Notes under the pieces: model-generated
Databases searched by the model: none
Told to the model about the DNA's origin: nothing
What the model saw: only the letters and a program-made list of their open reading frames with translations
Shown: positions 60,185-64,000 of the stretch, one piece after another
How positions within the stretch are numbered: position 1 is the stretch's first letter
How the letters are laid out: every line of letters begins with the position of its first letter
Made by a program: the position numbers and the translations under genes
Origin: JBGQOG01 sp052113705
GTDB lineage: Bacteria > Pseudomonadota > Alphaproteobacteria > Rhodobacterales > Rhodobacteraceae
Assembly (NCBI RefSeq): GCF_052113705.1
Contig: NZ_JBGQOG010000006.1
Location: 233,681 to 297,680, forward strand
Direction: 5' to 3'
DNA: 64,000 bases

Positions 60185-61333
60185 ATGAGTGTGGAAATCC
60201 TGCATTCGGGCTTCGATGGGTTGAAGTTCACCCTGCAAGCGGAAATCTCCCCTGCCCTGCGGCACGAGCTGATCGAGGCGAAAGCCTATGCGAAAGCCAG
60301 CAATGGCGAGGGAGAGGTGAAAGTTGGCGGTCTGGTGCTGTCGGTGCGCGCCGGGGGTGGCAGCTGCTTTGTCACCCATACCGGCGATCACGGCGCAATC
60401 TGGATGTTCCAAGACCCGGAGCACCGGATTCCGAACAATCCGGGCATCACGGTAGACTTCCGCGCCTTCGGCCTTGCCACCGGCGGCCTGCGCGGCGCAG
60501 AGGCGCATTTCCGCCGGGTGATGGCAGCGCTGGCGATTCCCTATGCCGATCATCAGTTGCGCGTCACCCGCGCCGATTTTGCGGTGGACCTGCTGGCCCC
60601 ATGGTTTGAACCGGACCGGATGGCGCTGGTGGTGCCACCGGGGACCAAGATCACCGAATATGCCGGAGGCAACGAGACGGCGACGCAGGCCACCGGAGGC
60701 CGCGTCACCGGCCTGCGCGCCGGGGCGATAGCGAACCGGCAACTGGCGATCTATGACAAGCGGGCGGAGGTCATTCAGCAGCGCAAGATGGGCTGGCTGA
60801 CGATCTGGAACGCCGAGCGCGCCCGCCGCGATCTGCCGCCACTGGATCTGGCCGACCGCGAGGCCAGCCAAGTCTGGCGCTTTGAGATGCGTCTGGGCAG
60901 CAAACAGCTTCGCAACCGCTTTGAGATGCAAAGCTGGGAGGATGTTCACGCCGTCATCGGAGACGCTTTCAACGACGCGCTAGGCCGCATCCGCTACTGC
61001 GCGCCGACGAGTGACCGCAACCGCTCGCGCTGGCCGCTGCACGGCCTCTGGCAGCGCTTTGGCGAGGTGATTGCCAGCGACCTGCACCAGAACTGTTGCG
61101 GCGTCCTGCCCAGCGATGTGGCCGAGGCCAACCGCACCGCCAAGATGCGCGAGTTGGACCGGCAATTGCTGGGCCTGTTCATCACCCGCGCGGCGGTCTC
61201 GGATGTGACCGAGGGCGAAATGTTCGAGTTCATGGAAAATCACATTGCCGCCTTGCAGAGGCATTGTGATGATCATCCCAAGACGCTGGGGGAACGGCTG
61301 GCAAAAGCGGCGGGGCGGTATCGATGGGTGTAG
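60185..61333 (+). CDS. Replication initiation protein (phage/plasmid Rep type)
   Basis: 382 residues. EILHSGFDGLKFTLQAEI at the start, RVTRADFAVDLLAPW (about residue 125) and RQLAIYDKRAEVIQQRKMGW (about 185, with the conserved Tyr/Lys) match the replication-initiation-factor family of filamentous phages and small integrative elements. WRFEMRLGSKQLRNRF follows. Likely nicks the hairpin region upstream and allows circular forms to replicate. Confidence 0.72.
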   Translation: MSVEILHSGFDGLKFTLQAEISPALRHELIEAKAYAKASNGEGEVKVGGLVLSVRAGGGSCFVTHTGDHGAIWMFQDPEHRIPNNPGITVDFRAFGLATGGLRGAEAHFRRVMAALAIPYADHQLRVTRADFAVDLLAPWFEPDRMALVVPPGTKITEYAGGNETATQATGGRVTGLRAGAIANRQLAIYDKRAEVIQQRKMGWLTIWNAERARRDLPPLDLADREASQVWRFEMRLGSKQLRNRFEMQSWEDVHAVIGDAFNDALGRIRYCAPTSDRNRSRWPLHGLWQRFGEVIASDLHQNCCGVLPSDVAEANRTAKMRELDRQLLGLFITRAAVSDVTEGEMFEFMENHIAALQRHCDDHPKTLGERLAKAAGRYRWV

Positions 61334-61934
61334 GGGATGCCGCGTGTTTAAGGCGGCGCTCAATGCGCAGGTTTCAACCGACCCAATCAGCAGGTGCAAC
61401 GGGTATCTTAAATTGCGCCATATCCTGTTTAAGTGATAAAAAATTATCTTGAATTTTAAGCTCCTACGCCAAGACTTTCCTTTCAGCGGCTCAAGGCTGA
61501 CTCCGGGCGCTAGCTAGAACTTTACGCCCGGGAGATCCTGATTGCGGAACGGTTTCGGGAGTGCGCGGATTTTGAGTTTGGGCCGCAATCGGAGCGGGGC
61601 AAGCGGACGGAGTTCTTGCTACCTCTCAGGCGACCGATCGCGATCCGACCTTTCCGGCGACCCCGCCGCGAAAGCCCGCCACAAATACCGCATCCCGCGA
61701 TCGCTGACGATAGGTTCTCAACGAGGCAACCGGGATTCCAGTGACGCACCTCGTGAGCTTGCAGCAAGGTGTTTGCGCGGCGCAGTTCCGGGAAATGACG
61801 CTAGCCAGCGTGCAGTTGGAGTTGCCCGAACCGCGAATCGTAATGTTCCCGGCCAGCATCCGGTCGGACATTCAGACGCTGGGTCGTCCCGCTTGATCGC
61901 TTCGCTGTTCATCTATCATGCACTGGCTGGGGTT
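61334..61934. other. 600-bp stretch without a supported gene
   Basis: Arg/Ser-rich frames on both strands are broken and of low-quality composition. One plus frame (about 61,529-61,743: AERFRECADFEFGPQSERGK) looks like decayed coding DNA. Nothing is recognisable; it separates rep from the cargo genes. Confidence 0.5.
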
Positions 61935-62450
61935 CTATGACCCAGTTGCGTCGGAATATTCCTCGAGCGCGCTAAGAAGATTGTTGCGTGCAACAAGCAG
62001 GTCTGATGCCGCCGACCAGAACGGCCCCATAGAGACTACATCCGAAACTTGTTCGACTGAGGCTTTCATGTTCCTGAGTGCCGCGCGATAGGCAGCAACT
62101 TGCGACTCAACATAAGGGCCGAGGAGGTTCCGGGAAACATCTACCGCTGCATCTTGGGCGAGAATGTTGGCAATTAGCGCGTCGCGTCGTTCCGATACTT
62201 CTGCTGAGCCATCCAGAACCGAAGTGACATAGGAGTTGGCAAAGGTCTGGAAGTCGATCGAATGCTGTTGAATTTCAGCAACCTTCGAATCAAGCCGCTG
62301 CTGCTGTTGCGCAGCTTTCGTGTCACTCAAAGCACGTTCATAAAAGTAACCATTCTGAAGGAATCCAGCCAATATAACCACCGCGCCGCCAAGCAAGATT
62401 TGCCAGCGGGGAGTGCTTTCAGTGATGAAGAATTCCTTGAGGGATTTCAT
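61935..62450 (-). CDS. Small membrane protein, second gene of cargo pair
   Basis: 171 residues, ATG overlapping the upstream stop (ATGA). One membrane helix near residues 18-36 (ILLGGAVVILAGFLQNGYFY), then a helical domain with a coiled-coil start (KAAQQQQRLDSKVAEIQQHS) and a four-helix-like remainder (VDVSRNLLGPYVESQVAAYR). No family recognised. Obligate coupling to the 398-residue protein suggests they form one membrane system. Confidence 0.75.
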   Translation of the reverse strand: MKSLKEFFITESTPRWQILLGGAVVILAGFLQNGYFYERALSDTKAAQQQQRLDSKVAEIQQHSIDFQTFANSYVTSVLDGSAEVSERRDALIANILAQDAAVDVSRNLLGPYVESQVAAYRAALRNMKASVEQVSDVVSMGPFWSAASDLLVARNNLLSALEEYSDATGS

Positions 62451-63643
62451 AGCTCTTCAGGATCTGGACGTGTTTCAACTGTGGTAATGGATTGAAGGCC
62501 ATCGTTGTCATTTGCCTTCGCACCAGCCGCACAAAGCTGCTGCCAACGCGGATAGCCCATAATATTTAAGGCGTCTTTAACCGCTTGGTCGATGCCAACA
62601 TCGCAGGGGTTGAATGCCTCGGACTCCGAGTTTACCACCACAATCTGATCGGTTCCAGTGCCGCCGAAGGGATCCAAGGCCGGGTCGGCATGAGCCGCCA
62701 CGGCGAGCGCGAACAGGGCTGACATGACGGCCGGAACAAGGACCGAGCCACGCAGCGTCATGTATCCAGGTGAGTGGATACTCGACTCTTGGTCAGGAAC
62801 CAAGTCGTCTTGCCCAAGGACCTCGGCAGCAATGTCATAGATAGAGACGCCATCACCAAAAGGTCCCTGTCCGTTCTCCGCCCTCCGACAGGCTGCAACG
62901 ACCGCCATGACAAAGGCATTGAAGTGGTAGCTCTCAAATGCCGTGAACTCTGCGTCGGTGGTAATGAAACGCGCTAGAAATTCTTCGCCAAGGATGATGT
63001 TCTTGTATGCTGCGCCAAGGACACGCTCAAATGCTCGAGCCCTCATCGCCGTCAGTGCATTTTGCGTTCGGAGCCCAATTGCGACCTGCGGGTCAAGTTC
63101 CGCTTCGTCTACTTGTGCCAACCATTTGACGCGGCGAACGATGTATCGTCCAGCGATGAGATTTGGAGGCCCGTTGCGCTCCCAACGCTCGGGATTTCCG
63201 ACAATCTCCCCGACTAATGTATAGGCCTTTTGCCACTCGCCTTCATCATTCTTGATGATCCCGGGGCTTGGGACCACAACCAGATCACCGATTTTCGCTT
63301 TGTGATATAGGGCATTCATCCATCCCCGATTTAGCTCTCTTTTTGCGCCCCATCGCGCATTGGCGAAATCCATTTCGTCGACCCGCTGAAGCTCGGCCAC
63401 GAGATTATCTCCATCGGCATTGATGAGGGGTTGCTTCCCTTCCGACTTCGCAATCTCCCGAAGTGTCCCCTCGTCCTTGTTATATCCGTTCTTGCCGGGG
63501 AGAGGGATGCCAGGGTTGTCGAGAAAGACAACCGAATGCTCCTTCATTGCCTTGAAGTGCCGGTAGCCTTGCCCGGGGAAAAGACGATACGCAACATCGT
63601 CATCATCGAAAACCCGAGTTTTAATATCAATAACAATAGACAA
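62447..63643 (-). CDS. PUA/EVE-like domain protein with membrane segment, first gene of cargo pair
   Basis: 398 residues. Residues about 105-215 resemble PUA/EVE-like modified-base-reading domains of restriction factors: KIGDLVVVPSPGIIKNDEGE, LVGEIVGNPERW, YIVRRVKWLAQVDEAELD and a helical end TQNALTAMRARAFERVLGAA. A hydrophobic stretch LVPAVMSALFALAVAAHADP (about residues 305-325) follows and the last 70 residues carry two Cys (FNPCDVGIDQAV; WQQLCAAGAK). No nuclease motif is seen. It lies between rep and the right att, the usual place for anti-phage cargo. Function unknown; a DNA-sensing membrane system is a hypothesis. Confidence 0.75.
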   Translation of the reverse strand: MSIVIDIKTRVFDDDDVAYRLFPGQGYRHFKAMKEHSVVFLDNPGIPLPGKNGYNKDEGTLREIAKSEGKQPLINADGDNLVAELQRVDEMDFANARWGAKRELNRGWMNALYHKAKIGDLVVVPSPGIIKNDEGEWQKAYTLVGEIVGNPERWERNGPPNLIAGRYIVRRVKWLAQVDEAELDPQVAIGLRTQNALTAMRARAFERVLGAAYKNIILGEEFLARFITTDAEFTAFESYHFNAFVMAVVAACRRAENGQGPFGDGVSIYDIAAEVLGQDDLVPDQESSIHSPGYMTLRGSVLVPAVMSALFALAVAAHADPALDPFGGTGTDQIVVVNSESEAFNPCDVGIDQAVKDALNIMGYPRWQQLCAAGAKANDNDGLQSITTVETRPDPEEL

Positions 63644-63837
63644 GGACTACCACTCCGCTCAATTCGGACTGAAGTTACTCGCACACGCGTCCTTAGTCCA
63701 CAATCTATGCTGGAATGCGTCAATATTGAAGCCTGCAAGGATTGCCGAGGTCGGGCGGCGAGTTCGCGCTCCCCCTGCCCTTCTATTTTGATTTCAGTTG
63801 TGCGATGCCTTTGAGCCACAGTAGCGGACGCGTTCCA

Positions 63838-63860
63838 GCTGCTTCCATAGCGCTTCCACG
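63838..63860 (+). repeat. Arm-type integrase site, right
   Basis: GCTGCTTCCATAGCGCTTCC plus ACG, two mismatches to 56,964-56,986 and same orientation, 65 bp inside the right att. Together the two blocks look like integrase arm sites on either side of the core. Bases 63,644-63,925 otherwise hold the promoter side of the cargo operon. Confidence 0.75.
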
Positions 63861-63925
63861 CCTGTTGCACAAACGCGAACGGCCTCCCTGAGGAGGCTGC
63901 AAGGTATTGATATCGTTGTATATTT

Positions 63926-64000
<75 letters not shown>

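Noticed and set aside
61542..61940. 132-codon plus-strand frame after rep
   Set aside because: Arg/Ser-rich low-quality text without ribosome site; at best decayed DNA.

Overview
The window is GC-rich alphaproteobacterial DNA, most likely from the Rhodobacteraceae/Paracoccaceae. This rests on a glycerol-type ABC operon of the GlpSTPQV kind, an ALA synthase (C4 pathway), alphaproteobacterial gene styles and an initiator tRNA of alphaproteobacterial form. No species can be named from the sequence alone.

Bases 1-20,930 look like ordinary chromosome. First comes a six-gene ABC import operon (two ATPases, two permeases, a DUF2160 membrane protein and a large binding protein) followed by an acetolactate-synthase-like ThDP enzyme. 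Next are a fosmidomycin-resistance-type MFS pump with a divergent AraC regulator, hemA and a DUF983 gene. Then comes a complete Nit1C nitrilase cluster on the minus strand (nitBCDEFGH in collinear order) with an extra hot-dog-fold gene at its end and a divergent MocR-type regulator. A decayed IS3 fragment precedes a strong terminator at 20,900-20,933.

Bases 20,953-63,970 read as a composite genomic island in the 3' end of the initiator tRNA-Met gene, whose nearly complete copy closes the window (63,926-64,000, minus strand). A 45-bp 3' piece of this tRNA is repeated directly at 56,791-56,835. The last 12 bp of the tRNA (the CCA end) occur again at 20,953, next to what looks like the tRNA's original terminator. 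Segment A (about 36 kb) carries a three-gene ABC-3C conflict system and IS debris. It then carries a long metal-resistance region: Ni/Co sensing and transport, periplasmic Cu handling with MCO/TolC/CopA/CopZ/SCO/PCuAC, and a ZntA-type ATPase with MerR, LspA and DsbB. These are followed by a relaxase mobilization set, an uncharacterised module ending in a soluble FtsH-like AAA+/M41 protease, and a large serine recombinase whose reading frame ends inside the tRNA repeat.

Segment B (7.1 kb) is a compact integrative element: tyrosine integrase with paired arm-type repeats at both ends, AlpA-like HTH, small conserved protein, hairpin plus replication initiator, and a two-gene cargo (PUA/EVE-like N-terminal domain with a membrane segment, plus a small membrane protein) beside the right att.

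Best candidates for undescribed biology are the two-gene cargo at 61,935-63,643 and the 49,329-54,425 module (RHH regulator, two unknowns, CoiA/DUF6035-like nuclease, AAA+/M41 protease). Also of interest are a DsbA-SCO chimera at an operon junction, an ICMT-LspA fusion, and complementary defects in the two transporter ATPases. All functions are inferred from sequence reading; no database search was run.
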